Source of the DNA: Sphingomonas sanguinis NBRC 13937 | Lineage (GTDB): Bacteria > Pseudomonadota > Alphaproteobacteria > Sphingomonadales > Sphingomonadaceae | Direction: 5' to 3' | NCBI RefSeq assembly: GCF_001591005.1 | Contig: NZ_BCTY01000006.1 | Span: 49,412 to 113,411 of the forward strand | DNA: 64,000 nucleotides | Shown: piece after piece, positions 54,075 through 62,498 of the stretch | How the letters are laid out: every line of letters begins with the position of its first letter | Numbering within the stretch: position 1 is the stretch's first letter | Made by a program: the position numbers and the translations under genes | Notes under the pieces: model-generated | The model's database searches: none | Told to the model about the DNA's origin: nothing | What the model saw: the letters and a program-made list of their open reading frames with translations, nothing else

Positions 54075-54201
54075 CCTCCCCGGCACGGGGAGGTGGCAGG
54101 GCGCAGCCTTGACGAAGGGGGGGGCTTCTGCAAGGGAAGTCCTTTGCCCCACGCCCCCTCCACCATGCTGCGCATGGTCCCCCTCCCCGCGAGCGGGGAG
54201 G
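54075..54201. repeat. Family B palindromic repeat, complete copy
   Basis: Outer hairpins CCTCCCC/GGGGAGG at 54075-54093 and 54182-54201, with an internal CCATGCTGCGCATGG palindrome. The left 60 nt strongly resemble 63902-63960. Confidence 0.75.
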
Positions 54202-54206
54202 ATTGA

Positions 54207-54515
54207 TCAATTCACCGGCCGCGGTCCCACGCCCGGCCGAGTCGCGGGGTCCACCTCGTCGATCTCGTCACCGCGATGGCCACCACCGGCCCCTGCCCCA
54301 CTGCCATGCACTTCGCCTGTCTTCGGGTCGACCGAGGCGCGCTTGCCATTGTCGGCTGGCAGGTCGGTACCCGCATTGCCATCACCTGCTGCTGGCGGGG
54401 TAATCGTCACGCTGCCCGACGGTTCGGCGCGGCCCATCGCCTGCTCATCGTCGCGGTGATAGGCTTGGCCGCTATGGCCACGATCATGGTCGAAGGGTTT
54501 TTCCTGCTCGGACAT
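54207..54515 (-). CDS. Small disordered hydrophilic protein
   Basis: 102 aa from ATG 54515, with AAGGAGAG 7 bases upstream. No hydrophobic core: Gly, Asp, Pro and Glu dominate (HDRGHSGQAYHRDD, GSGAGAGGGHRGDEIDEVDPATRPG). Probably intrinsically disordered, perhaps stress-related; no family recognised. It lies downstream of trcR on the same strand beyond a terminator. Confidence 0.65.
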   Translation of the reverse strand: MSEQEKPFDHDRGHSGQAYHRDDEQAMGRAEPSGSVTITPPAAGDGNAGTDLPADNGKRASVDPKTGEVHGSGAGAGGGHRGDEIDEVDPATRPGVGPRPVN

Positions 54516-54574
54516 AGGACGTCTCTCCTTTGTCCGGTTCAACGGGACAGGACAGACGCCGTTCCCCGACACGC

Positions 54575-54607
54575 AAAAGGGGCGCCCACCCGGTCGGTGG
54601 ACGCCCC
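54575..54607 (-). terminator. trcR terminator
   Basis: On the minus strand GGGGCGTCCACC pairs with GGTGGGCGCCCC (one wobble) around GACCG, followed by TTTT. Confidence 0.88.
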
Positions 54608-54630
54608 CTCGTCTACAGCCTGATCCGCGA

Positions 54631-55308
54631 TCAGTTGCGGAATAGCGAGTGCGGATCGATCACGTCGCCGTGATGGCCAACCGAATCCACGTCGCGGCTC
54701 GCCTGTTCGCGCTCGGCGCGCAGCGAGGCGAGCAGGGCTTCGCGGTCACCTTCCAGGCGGGTGTCGGTCGGCTGCGCCTCGGCATTGCCGCCGGTCGCCT
54801 TCGCCGCCTTCGCCACCGCCGAGTCCAGCTCGCGCTGGGTGGTCAGGCCCAGGGTCACCGGGTCCTTCGGTGTGATGTTGGCGATGTTCCAGTGGCTGCG
54901 GTCGCGGATCGCGGCGATCGTCGTGCGGGTGGTGCCGATCAGGTTGCTGATCGCGCCGTCCGAGATTTCCGGGTGGTTGCGGATGATCCAGGCGATGCCG
55001 TCCGGCTTGTCCTGCCGCTTGCTGACCGGCGTATAGCGCGGGCCCTTGGTGCGGCGGACCTGTTCGGGGCCCTTGATCATCTTCATGCGATAATCGGGAT
55101 CGGCCTGCGCCTTCTCGATCTCGGTCTGCGCCAGCTCGTGCGCGCGCACCGGATCGCGACCGGTCAGCTTGGTCGCCGCCGTGTCGTCGGCGATCGCCTG
55201 CACTTCGAGGATATGGAGGCCGCAGAAATCCGCGATCTGTTCGAACGAGAGCGAAGTATTGTCGACCAGCCAGGAAGCGGTCGCATGGGGCATGAGCGGC
55301 TGGGCCAC
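54631..55308 (-). CDS. trcR: DUF1013 cell-cycle regulator TrcR
   Basis: 225 aa. The DUF1013 family is named TrcR in alphaproteobacteria and linked to cell-cycle transcription. PHATASWLVDNTSLSFEQIADFCGLH is an N-terminal helix-turn-helix-like segment; WIIRNHPEISDGAISNLIGTTRTTIAAIRDRSHWN is a second DNA-binding-like segment. GTG 55308 is chosen because GGAG lies 8 bases upstream and it gives VAQPLMPHA, the usual family start. The C-terminus is charged and flexible. Confidence 0.9.
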   Translation of the reverse strand: MAQPLMPHATASWLVDNTSLSFEQIADFCGLHILEVQAIADDTAATKLTGRDPVRAHELAQTEIEKAQADPDYRMKMIKGPEQVRRTKGPRYTPVSKRQDKPDGIAWIIRNHPEISDGAISNLIGTTRTTIAAIRDRSHWNIANITPKDPVTLGLTTQRELDSAVAKAAKATGGNAEAQPTDTRLEGDREALLASLRAEREQASRDVDSVGHHGDVIDPHSLFRN

Positions 55309-55326
55309 GGGGATCACTCCAGTCGG

Positions 55327-55359
55327 AAAATAAAAGGGCCGCCCCTCATCGGAGCGGCC
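55327..55359 (-). terminator. Terminator after the helical-repeat protein gene
   Basis: On the minus strand GGCCGCTCC pairs with GGGGCGGCC (one wobble) around GATGA, followed by CTTTTATTTT. Confidence 0.82.
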
Positions 55360-55476
55360 GTAGCGGCGGCAAACCTAATGAAAGCCGCCCCCAAGAGCAA
55401 GGTGCGGCACGACAATCTGTCGGAAACCCGGCCCGATAGACGGATGTGACCCCGTCGTCCACCCGCCACGAGTGCG

Positions 55477-56178
55477 TCAATTGTCGTCGTCGAACCGGCC
55501 GAAGGGCAAAAGTTGCGAGGCCAGCTTGCGCGTCGCCTGGGTGTCACCGGCGCGCAAGGGGACCAGAACGGCCATCGCCGCGCGTTGCATGATCCGGTCG
55601 ATCGCACTCGATCCCCCCGCCCGCGCCGCCGCTTCCGTCAAGAGGCGCCCACGCGGATCGCGCGGGTCGACCTCCAGACGCAACAGCCCCGCCAGCCCCG
55701 AAAACAGCGCCCGGTCACCGCCCAGCGCCACTGCCTTGTCGAGCGCGGCCAAGCCGACGCCCCGCTGCGCCCCGACCGCCGCGCGGCCCACGATCGCCCC
55801 GAGTTTCTTGACCGCACCGACATGCCACGCTCCCAGCGCTAACAGCGCCTCGGCATCGCGGGGATTTTGCGCGACCAGCGCCTCAAACTGGTGACGCGCG
55901 GCGACCGCATCAGTGCGATTGCCGGTCAACTTGGCGCGATAGCCGAGCGCGGTCGCACGCATCAACAACGCCTCATGATCCTCCGGCATGCGGCGCAATG
56001 CGCCCAGCGCGGCGTTATAAGCCAGCGCCACGCGGCGCAGCGCGCTTGCCTCGTCGTTGTCGGAAAAGGACGCCTGGGTCAGGATTTCGCGGGCGGATTC
56101 GGCCTGTACCGGGACAGCGACGGTCGCGGCTCCCAAACCGACCGACATCACGAGCGCAGCCCGACCATAGCCCTGCAT
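55477..56178 (-). CDS. Exported TPR-like helical repeat protein
   Basis: 233 aa. GGGGGG lies 8 bases before ATG 56178, which starts a signal peptide (VMSVGLGAATVAVPVQAES). The rest is helical, with TPR-like pairs (LAYNAALGALRRMPEDHEALLMRATALGYRAKL; HQFEALVAQNPRDAEALLALGAWH). Likely a periplasmic scaffold. No partner is evident from neighbours. Confidence 0.8.
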   Translation of the reverse strand: MQGYGRAALVMSVGLGAATVAVPVQAESAREILTQASFSDNDEASALRRVALAYNAALGALRRMPEDHEALLMRATALGYRAKLTGNRTDAVAARHQFEALVAQNPRDAEALLALGAWHVGAVKKLGAIVGRAAVGAQRGVGLAALDKAVALGGDRALFSGLAGLLRLEVDPRDPRGRLLTEAAARAGGSSAIDRIMQRAAMAVLVPLRAGDTQATRKLASQLLPFGRFDDDN

Positions 56179-56271
56179 TACCGACACCCCCCATTTCCCG
56201 GGCCGAAAAACGACCGGTCCGGCCATTCGCTCCGTTGCAATCTTTTGCAATTGGATCAAGCCTTGCGGCTA

Positions 56272-57297
56272 TCAGGTGTCGAAGGTCAGGACGATCTTGC
56301 CCAGATGATCGCCCGCTTCCATCCGGCGATGCGCATCAGCCGCCTGTGCCAGCGGGAAGCTCCGGTCGATCAAGGGCCGCAACCGCCCCTCCTCGACATG
56401 CGGCCAGACGATGCGCGCGATCTCGTCGGCGACCATCGCCTTGAATTCGCGGTCACGCCCGCGCAGCGTCGAACCCGTCAGGACCAGGCGACGGCGCATC
56501 ACTTCCCAAATGGGGATTTCGGCCTTCGCGCCGCGCTGCACCGCGATCGAGACGTGGCGACCATCCTCGGCCAGGCACTGGATGTTGCGCGGCAGATAAT
56601 CGCCGCCGACCATATCGAGCACGATGTCGACGCCGCGCCCGTCGGTAAAGTCCTTTACCGCCTCGACAAAATCGACCGCCTTGTAGTTGATCGCCTTGGC
56701 CGCGCCGAGCTTCTCGGCGGCAGCGCATTTTTCGTCCGATCCCGCCGTCACGATCACGCTCAGCCCGAAGATCCGGCCCAGCGCGATCGCCATGGTACCG
56801 ATCCCGCTGGTCCCGCCATGGACGAGCAGGCTCTCGCCGTCACGGGCATAGGCGCGCTCGAACACATTGGTCCACACGGTGAACAGCGTCTCGGGAAGGG
56901 CCGCGGCCTGCGCCATCGACAGGCCGTGCGGCACGGGCAGGCAATGCTCGGCGACCGCAACGGCATATTGCGCATAGCCGCCGCCGCCGATCAGCGCGCA
57001 GACCGGCTGGCCCAGCAGTTCCGGCCCCACACCCTCGCCCAGCGCGACGATCTCGCCCGCTATCTCCAGACCGGGGATCGAGGGCGCTCCGGGCGGCGGC
57101 GGATACAGACCCTGGCGCTGCATCACGTCCGGCCGGTTGACGCCGGCGGCCGCGACGCGGATCAGCACCTCGCCCTCGCCCGGCATGGGTGTCGGGCGCT
57201 GGACGGGCACCAGCACGTCGGGGCCGCCCGGCTCCTCGGGGTCGATGGCGGTCATCAGCTTGGGGATATCGCCGATCCCCTTTTCCTTGCCGCTCAT
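56272..57297 (-). CDS. Zinc-independent NAD(P)H quinone oxidoreductase (PIG3-like)
   Basis: 341 aa of the MDR superfamily. VAAAGVNRPDVMQRQGLYPPPPGA is the PIG3/QOR substrate-domain motif; HGGTSGIGTMAIALGR is the NADPH-binding Rossmann glycine motif. VGPELLGQPVCALIGGGGYAQYAV also fits. The start is uncertain: ATG 57297 (MSGKEKG) or 57255 (MTAIDPEEPG, the more usual family N-terminus). Acts on quinones or enones in the cytosol. Confidence 0.88.
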   Translation of the reverse strand: MSGKEKGIGDIPKLMTAIDPEEPGGPDVLVPVQRPTPMPGEGEVLIRVAAAGVNRPDVMQRQGLYPPPPGAPSIPGLEIAGEIVALGEGVGPELLGQPVCALIGGGGYAQYAVAVAEHCLPVPHGLSMAQAAALPETLFTVWTNVFERAYARDGESLLVHGGTSGIGTMAIALGRIFGLSVIVTAGSDEKCAAAEKLGAAKAINYKAVDFVEAVKDFTDGRGVDIVLDMVGGDYLPRNIQCLAEDGRHVSIAVQRGAKAEIPIWEVMRRRLVLTGSTLRGRDREFKAMVADEIARIVWPHVEEGRLRPLIDRSFPLAQAADAHRRMEAGDHLGKIVLTFDT

Positions 57298-57413
57298 ATC
57301 GTCGCCGCCCATTTCCTCGCCGAATGCGTGCACTGGCTGCCATCCCCCCATCATCGGCTCTCGTGACACCGTTATTGACATCGGCGGCGGCCGGGTCAAC
57401 GCTGCATCCCATT

Positions 57414-57608
57414 ATGGAACAGGACGATTCTCCGATCCGCCTTCCCGACAGCCTGACCGCGCTGGTGCAGGCGGATCTCGACCCGCTCTCGCTTGCCGAA
57501 CTGGAGACGCGAATCGCGGTGTTGGAACAGGAGATCGCGCGGACCCGTCGGCACATGGACCGCGCCACGCTCCACCGCGCCAGCGCCGACGCGCTCTTCA
57601 AGCGGTGA
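57414..57608 (+). CDS. DUF1192 family small protein
   Basis: 64 aa. LTALVQADLDPLSLAELETRIAVLEQEIARTRRHMDRATLHRASADALFKR is the DUF1192 pattern: a short leader, then a coiled coil. Widespread in alphaproteobacteria, often beside the quinone oxidoreductase gene as here (divergent). Function unknown. Confidence 0.85.
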   Translation: MEQDDSPIRLPDSLTALVQADLDPLSLAELETRIAVLEQEIARTRRHMDRATLHRASADALFKR

Positions 57609-57781
57609 CCCGGCCGGGCCTCTTCCGGCGCACTCGCACCGAGACGGCCCGTAGATTTTCGTTCGCGCGATACGCTTTGTTCAGCGGCCGTGCGTTACAC
57701 CCGCTTGATGCCGGGCCCCACCGTCCCGACATTGGTCGAAACGAGGCGTCAGTCCATGGCGCTTCGGAAGGAGTATCGTAG

Positions 57782-60100
57782 ATGCCATCTTTCGCCCCCG
57801 CGCTCGAGACCACGCTTCACAAGGCGCTGGAAGCCGCGACCGTGCGGCGCCATGAATATGCCACGCTGGAGCACCTCCTCCTCGCGCTGATCGACGACGA
57901 CCATGCCTCCAAGGTGATGGAAGCCTGCCATGTCGACACGGGCGAGCTGAAGGCGACGGTCGCCCAGTATCTCGACACCGAACTCGACGCGCTGAAGGTC
58001 GAGGCGGCGACCGACCCCTCCCCCACCAGCGGTTTCCAGCGCGTGGTCCAGCGCGCGATCCTGCACGTCCAGTCTTCGGGCCGCGACGAAGTGACCGGCG
58101 CGAACGTGCTGGTCGCGTTGTTTTCCGAACGCGAATCCTACGCCGTCTATTTCCTGCAGCAGCAGGACATGAGTCGCCTGGATGCCGTCAGCTTCATCAG
58201 CCACGGCGTTGGTAAGGGCGGTGCGACGAGCGAATCGACCCCGCCCAAGGGTGTCGAGGAGGAAAAGCCCGCCAAGCCCGCCGAAAAGGGCAAAGGCGAG
58301 AGCGCGCTCAAGCAGTTCACCGTCGACCTCAATGAAAAGGCGAAGGCGGGCAAAGTCGATCCACTGATCGGGCGTGGGCCGGAGGTGGACCGCACCGTCC
58401 AGATCCTGTGCCGCCGGTCGAAGAACAACCCGCTCTATGTGGGTGATCCCGGCGTCGGCAAGACCGCCATCGCCGAGGGCCTTGCACGCAAGATCATCGA
58501 GGGCAACGTGCCCGAGGTGCTGCTGAACGCCGTCATCTATTCGCTCGACATGGGCGCATTGCTGGCAGGCACGCGGTATCGCGGTGACTTCGAGGAGCGG
58601 CTGAAGGCGGTCGTCAACGAACTTGAGAAGCTGCCGCACGCGGTGCTCTTCATCGACGAAATCCATACCGTCATCGGCGCTGGCGCGACCAGCGGCGGGG
58701 CGATGGACGCGTCGAACCTGCTCAAGCCTGCGCTGTCGGGCGGCACGATCCGCTGCATCGGCTCGACCACCTATAAGGAGTTCCGCAATCACTTCGAAAA
58801 GGACCGCGCGCTGCTCCGCCGGTTCCAGAAGATCGATGTGAACGAGCCGACGATCGAGGATACGATCAAGATTCTGGCAGGCTTGCGCTCGGCGTTCGAG
58901 GATCACCATCAGGTCAAGTATACCCCCGATGCGATCAAGTCGGCGGTGGAGCTGTCGGCGCGTTACATCAACGACCGCAAGCTGCCCGACAAGGCGATCG
59001 ACGTGATCGACGAAGTGGGCGCGATGCAGATGCTGGTGCCGGTCAGCAAGCGCAAGAAGACTATCACGCCCAAGGAGATCGAGGCCGTGATCGCCACCAT
59101 GGCGCGCATCCCGCCGAAGAGCGTGTCGACCGACGACCGCCAGCAGCTGGAAACGCTGGAGACCGATCTCAAGCGCGTGGTGTTCGGCCAGAATGCCGCG
59201 ATCGAGAATCTGTCCTCGGCGATCAAGCTGAGCCGTGCGGGGCTTCGCGATCCCGACAAGCCGATCGGCAACTATCTGTTCACCGGCCCCACCGGCGTCG
59301 GCAAGACCGAGGTCGCGCGCCAGCTGGCGACGATCCTGGGCATTCCGCTCCAGCGGTTCGACATGTCCGAATATATGGAGCGTCACTCGGTCAGCCGCCT
59401 GATCGGTGCGCCTCCGGGCTATGTCGGTTATGATCAGGGCGGTCTGCTGACCGATGCGGTCGACCAGAATCCGCATTCGGTGCTGCTGCTCGACGAGATC
59501 GAGAAGGCGCATCCCGATCTGTTCAACATCCTGTTGCAGGTGATGGACAACGGCAAGCTGACCGATCACCACGGCAAGACGGTCGATTTCCGCAATACGA
59601 TCATCATCATGACGACCAATGCCGGCGCCGCCGACATGGCGCGCGAGACGGTCGGTTTCGGCAACCTCACCCGCGAGGGGGAGGATGAGCAGGCCGTGCA
59701 GAAGATGTTCACGCCGGAATTCCGCAACCGCCTCGATGCGATCGTGCCCTTTGGCTATCTGCCGCCGGAAGTCGTGGCGCGGGTGGTGGACAAGTTCATC
59801 CTCCAGCTCGAGCTGCAGCTGGCGGATCGCAACGTCCATATCAGCCTGGACGAGGCGGCGAAGAGCTGGCTCACGGAAAAGGGCTATGACCGCCTGTACG
59901 GTGCGCGTCCGATGGGCCGCCTGATCCAGGAGAAGATCAAGCAGCCGTTGGCCGAGGAGCTGTTGTTCGGCAAGCTGGTCCATGGCGGCGAGGTGACGGT
60001 GAAGATGAAGGACGGCGCCCTGTCCTTCGCGATCGAACCCGCGGCGCCCAAGAAGCCGCGCAAGAAGGGCGGCAAGCCCGCTTCGGTCGACGCGGGCTGA
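57782..60100 (+). CDS. clpA: ClpA, ATPase subunit of ClpAP protease
   Basis: 772 aa. The N-domain (residues 1-145) binds adaptor ClpS; D1 Walker A GDPGVGKTAIAEGLA and sensor VLFIDEIHTVIGAG; D2 GPTGVGKTEVARQLA and VLLLDEIEKAHPD. The ClpP-docking loop is near ETVGFGNL. GGAAGGAG lies 8 bases before the ATG. The adaptor gene clpS, usually directly upstream, is not in the 173-nt gap. A strong terminator follows. Confidence 0.96.
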   Translation: MPSFAPALETTLHKALEAATVRRHEYATLEHLLLALIDDDHASKVMEACHVDTGELKATVAQYLDTELDALKVEAATDPSPTSGFQRVVQRAILHVQSSGRDEVTGANVLVALFSERESYAVYFLQQQDMSRLDAVSFISHGVGKGGATSESTPPKGVEEEKPAKPAEKGKGESALKQFTVDLNEKAKAGKVDPLIGRGPEVDRTVQILCRRSKNNPLYVGDPGVGKTAIAEGLARKIIEGNVPEVLLNAVIYSLDMGALLAGTRYRGDFEERLKAVVNELEKLPHAVLFIDEIHTVIGAGATSGGAMDASNLLKPALSGGTIRCIGSTTYKEFRNHFEKDRALLRRFQKIDVNEPTIEDTIKILAGLRSAFEDHHQVKYTPDAIKSAVELSARYINDRKLPDKAIDVIDEVGAMQMLVPVSKRKKTITPKEIEAVIATMARIPPKSVSTDDRQQLETLETDLKRVVFGQNAAIENLSSAIKLSRAGLRDPDKPIGNYLFTGPTGVGKTEVARQLATILGIPLQRFDMSEYMERHSVSRLIGAPPGYVGYDQGGLLTDAVDQNPHSVLLLDEIEKAHPDLFNILLQVMDNGKLTDHHGKTVDFRNTIIIMTTNAGAADMARETVGFGNLTREGEDEQAVQKMFTPEFRNRLDAIVPFGYLPPEVVARVVDKFILQLELQLADRNVHISLDEAAKSWLTEKGYDRLYGARPMGRLIQEKIKQPLAEELLFGKLVHGGEVTVKMKDGALSFAIEPAAPKKPRKKGGKPASVDAG

Positions 60101-60128
60101 CACGCACCGGATCGACATGATCCCGACG

Positions 60129-60164
60129 AAAGGGGCCGGGTGGCGACACCCGGCCCCTTTTTTT
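60129..60164 (+). terminator. clpA terminator
   Basis: AAAGGGGCCGGGTG pairs with CACCCGGCCCCTTT around GCGA, followed by a T-run to 60164. Confidence 0.95.
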
Positions 60165-60260
60165 CCACGCCGCGGGCGATCGGAGTTTCACACTCGCGCG
60201 ACCGCAGGTTATGATGCCGTTAACCTGATTTTCGGGGTTTGACTGGCACATTCCCGGGCG

Positions 60261-62108
60261 ATGAGCGGCGTGGGTCCGATCCGATTATGGGTGCTGATGC
60301 TGGCACTGTTGGCGGCCGTCTGTCCGCTGACGGAGGCCCGTGCCCAGGTCGGGGAGGCCGTCGCCACCTGTGTTCGTCCGATCCAAGCCGGGGATACCGT
60401 CCGCGCCCTGCTCGCCCAGCCGCAAGCTTTTGACTGCACGCCCGACCAGTCGGCCTATGGCGCGGGCGACTTCTGGGCGTTGTCGAAGCCCCTGCCGACA
60501 CTGCCCGGCGATCTGCACGATCGGATGAGCATCAGTTTTGCCAGCGCCTGGCAGAATGCGACAACGCTCCACATTCTCTATGCCGATGGCAGCATCCGGC
60601 ACATCGCGTTCACCAGCGCGACGACCTCGCGCTATCTGTTGCTGGGGCCGATGATCGCGGTTCCCCTGCCTCGCGCGACCACGCGTCCGGTCCGCATCCT
60701 GTGGGAAGTCCATGGTGCGGCCAATCTGCGAGGGGTCGTACGCGGCGCGCGGCTTCAGCATTATGCGCAGGCGCTGGAGGTCGAGTCGGAGCTCAGCCTG
60801 CTCTACGGCGCGATCATGGGAATGGTGGTGGCACTGGCCATCTACAATCTCGCGCTCTGGCCCGCGCTGCGCCAGCCGCTTCAGCCCGTCTATTGCCTGC
60901 TGCTGTTCTTCATCACCGGCTATGCGCTGAGTTCGTCGGGGCTGATCGGGCAGTGGCTGCCTTGGCTCGACAATAACGAACGGCATCGCTGGAACGCGAT
61001 CATGCTGGGCGGCGTCGCGCTGACCATCGTCGTCTTCGCCCGCCATTTCTTCGAGCGGGAAGTGTTTCGCGGCTGGCTCGACCGGCTGTCGGTCGTGGTC
61101 TTCGTGCTGATCGCGGTTCCCAACATCGCCTTTGCGCTTTGCGCGCCCTGGTGGATTCGGCCGCTCGACACGGCGGTGGTGGCGGGTTTTGCCGTCCTGC
61201 TCGGCTTCCTGATCGCGGTCTTCGTGCAAGCCTGGCGACGGCGGAGCAACTTCGCCTGGGCTTTTGCGCTGGGCTGGGGCACGCCGATCGCGCTCGCCAT
61301 GTTCCGCGTACTGAACGCCGTGCATCTGATCGCCTGGCGCCCCTGGATCGACCAGTCCACCGTGCTGTCGATGGGGGCCGAGGCGCTGATCGCCAGCCTC
61401 GGGGTCGCCTATCGAATATATCTGCTCAGCCGCGAGCGCGACCTGGCCCGCGCCGACGAGCGCGTTGCCCGGCGGTTGGCCGACACCGATCCGCTGACCG
61501 GCCTCTTCAACCGCCGTGCCTTTCTGGAGCAGGCGATCGGGCGCAGCGGGCCGCAGACGCTGGTCCTGGCGGATATCGACCATTTCAAGCGGATCAACGA
61601 CACGCTGGGCCATGATGAAGGTGACGAGGTGCTGCGGATCTTCGCCCGCACGCTAGGCGAGGCCGTCGGGCTGGACATGCTGGTCGCCCGGATCGGCGGC
61701 GAGGAGTTCGCTTTGCTCGCCGATGCGCCGCGCGCGCCCAACGCGGAAACGCTGCTCGCCCGCCTGCGCGCCGTCGCCTATCCGTCCGGCCTGAAGGTCA
61801 CCGCCAGCCTGGGCCTGTGCACGGGGCCAATGCGGGATGAATCCGACTGGCGGCACTTGTATCGCGAAGCCGACCAGGCACTGTTCGCCGCCAAGAACGG
61901 CGGCCGCGACCGCGCCTGCTGGGGCGTGGCGATCGACATGCCGCCACTGCCTGCCCCGCTCTTGCCCAGCGTTCGCTCCAAGCGTAATGCGAGGCTGGGG
62001 AGACGGGCATTTGCGCGAACGGCGGATCATGATGGCGGGACTGGGGCTGGCGCTGGTCGCGCTCGCCTATCGTCATCCGACGGCAGATATCCGCGTGATG
62101 ACCCATGA
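60261..62108 (+). CDS. Membrane diguanylate cyclase with 7TMR-DISM sensor region
   Basis: 615 aa in the current frame. Signal/first helix (residues 8-28), an extracytoplasmic 7TMR-DISM-type domain to about 170, seven helices (about 175-385), then a GGDEF domain with DIDHFKRINDTLGHDEGDEVL and active-site GGEEF. The inhibitory I-site RxxD is absent (GLDM at that place), so product inhibition may be weak. It makes cyclic di-GMP from two GTP. The last ~50 residues after the GGDEF end have atypical codons and overlap another frame. Confidence 0.9.
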   Translation: MSGVGPIRLWVLMLALLAAVCPLTEARAQVGEAVATCVRPIQAGDTVRALLAQPQAFDCTPDQSAYGAGDFWALSKPLPTLPGDLHDRMSISFASAWQNATTLHILYADGSIRHIAFTSATTSRYLLLGPMIAVPLPRATTRPVRILWEVHGAANLRGVVRGARLQHYAQALEVESELSLLYGAIMGMVVALAIYNLALWPALRQPLQPVYCLLLFFITGYALSSSGLIGQWLPWLDNNERHRWNAIMLGGVALTIVVFARHFFEREVFRGWLDRLSVVVFVLIAVPNIAFALCAPWWIRPLDTAVVAGFAVLLGFLIAVFVQAWRRRSNFAWAFALGWGTPIALAMFRVLNAVHLIAWRPWIDQSTVLSMGAEALIASLGVAYRIYLLSRERDLARADERVARRLADTDPLTGLFNRRAFLEQAIGRSGPQTLVLADIDHFKRINDTLGHDEGDEVLRIFARTLGEAVGLDMLVARIGGEEFALLADAPRAPNAETLLARLRAVAYPSGLKVTASLGLCTGPMRDESDWRHLYREADQALFAAKNGGRDRACWGVAIDMPPLPAPLLPSVRSKRNARLGRRAFARTADHDGGTGAGAGRARLSSSDGRYPRDDP

Positions 62109-62208
62109 CCTGACCGATCGTTCGCCGCGCCGCGTGCAGGCCGCGGTCGATCTGGGCCTGTTCGGTGTCTCGTTTCTCTACACCTGGACCGTCAACCGGC
62201 TGCGGTAA
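61987..62208 (+). CDS. Putative 73-aa small protein overlapping the diguanylate cyclase 3' end
   Basis: From ATG 61987 (or 62029/62032) to TAA 62208. A basic N-terminus and a hydrophobic helix (IMMAGLGLALVALAY) are followed by HPTADIRVMTHDLTDRSPRRVQAAVDLGLFGVSFLYTW. In this frame the codons end strongly in G or C, whereas the overlapping cyclase frame does not. xseB follows after 47 nt. Function unknown. Confidence 0.6.
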   Translation: MRGWGDGHLRERRIMMAGLGLALVALAYRHPTADIRVMTHDLTDRSPRRVQAAVDLGLFGVSFLYTWTVNRLR

Positions 62209-62255
62209 GCGCGACGCTGCTTGCGCACCCGCCGGGTGTGCCGCATAGCGGCGTC

Positions 62256-62495
62256 ATGGATACGCCCATCGAAGAACTGACGTTCGAGGACGCCCTCAAG
62301 GAACTGGAGAGGATCGTCGGCCGACTGGAAAGCGGCGAAGCGACGCTCGACGAATCGATCCGCCTCTATGAGCGCGGCGATCGTCTGCGCCAGCGCTGCG
62401 CCGAACGGCTCGACGCCGCCCAGGCCCGGATCGAGGCGATACGCCTGGATGCCGAGGGCAAGGCCGCCGGCACCCGCCCGTTTCAGGCGGGCTGA
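62256..62495 (+). CDS. xseB: Exodeoxyribonuclease VII small subunit
   Basis: 79 aa from ATG 62256. FEDALKELERIVGRLESGEATLDESIRLYERGDRLRQRCAERLDAAQARIE is the XseB signature. Forms ExoVII with XseA, which is not in the window. It ends 3 nt before ispA, the usual alphaproteobacterial neighbour. Confidence 0.95.
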   Translation: MDTPIEELTFEDALKELERIVGRLESGEATLDESIRLYERGDRLRQRCAERLDAAQARIEAIRLDAEGKAAGTRPFQAG

Positions 62496-62498
62496 GGC

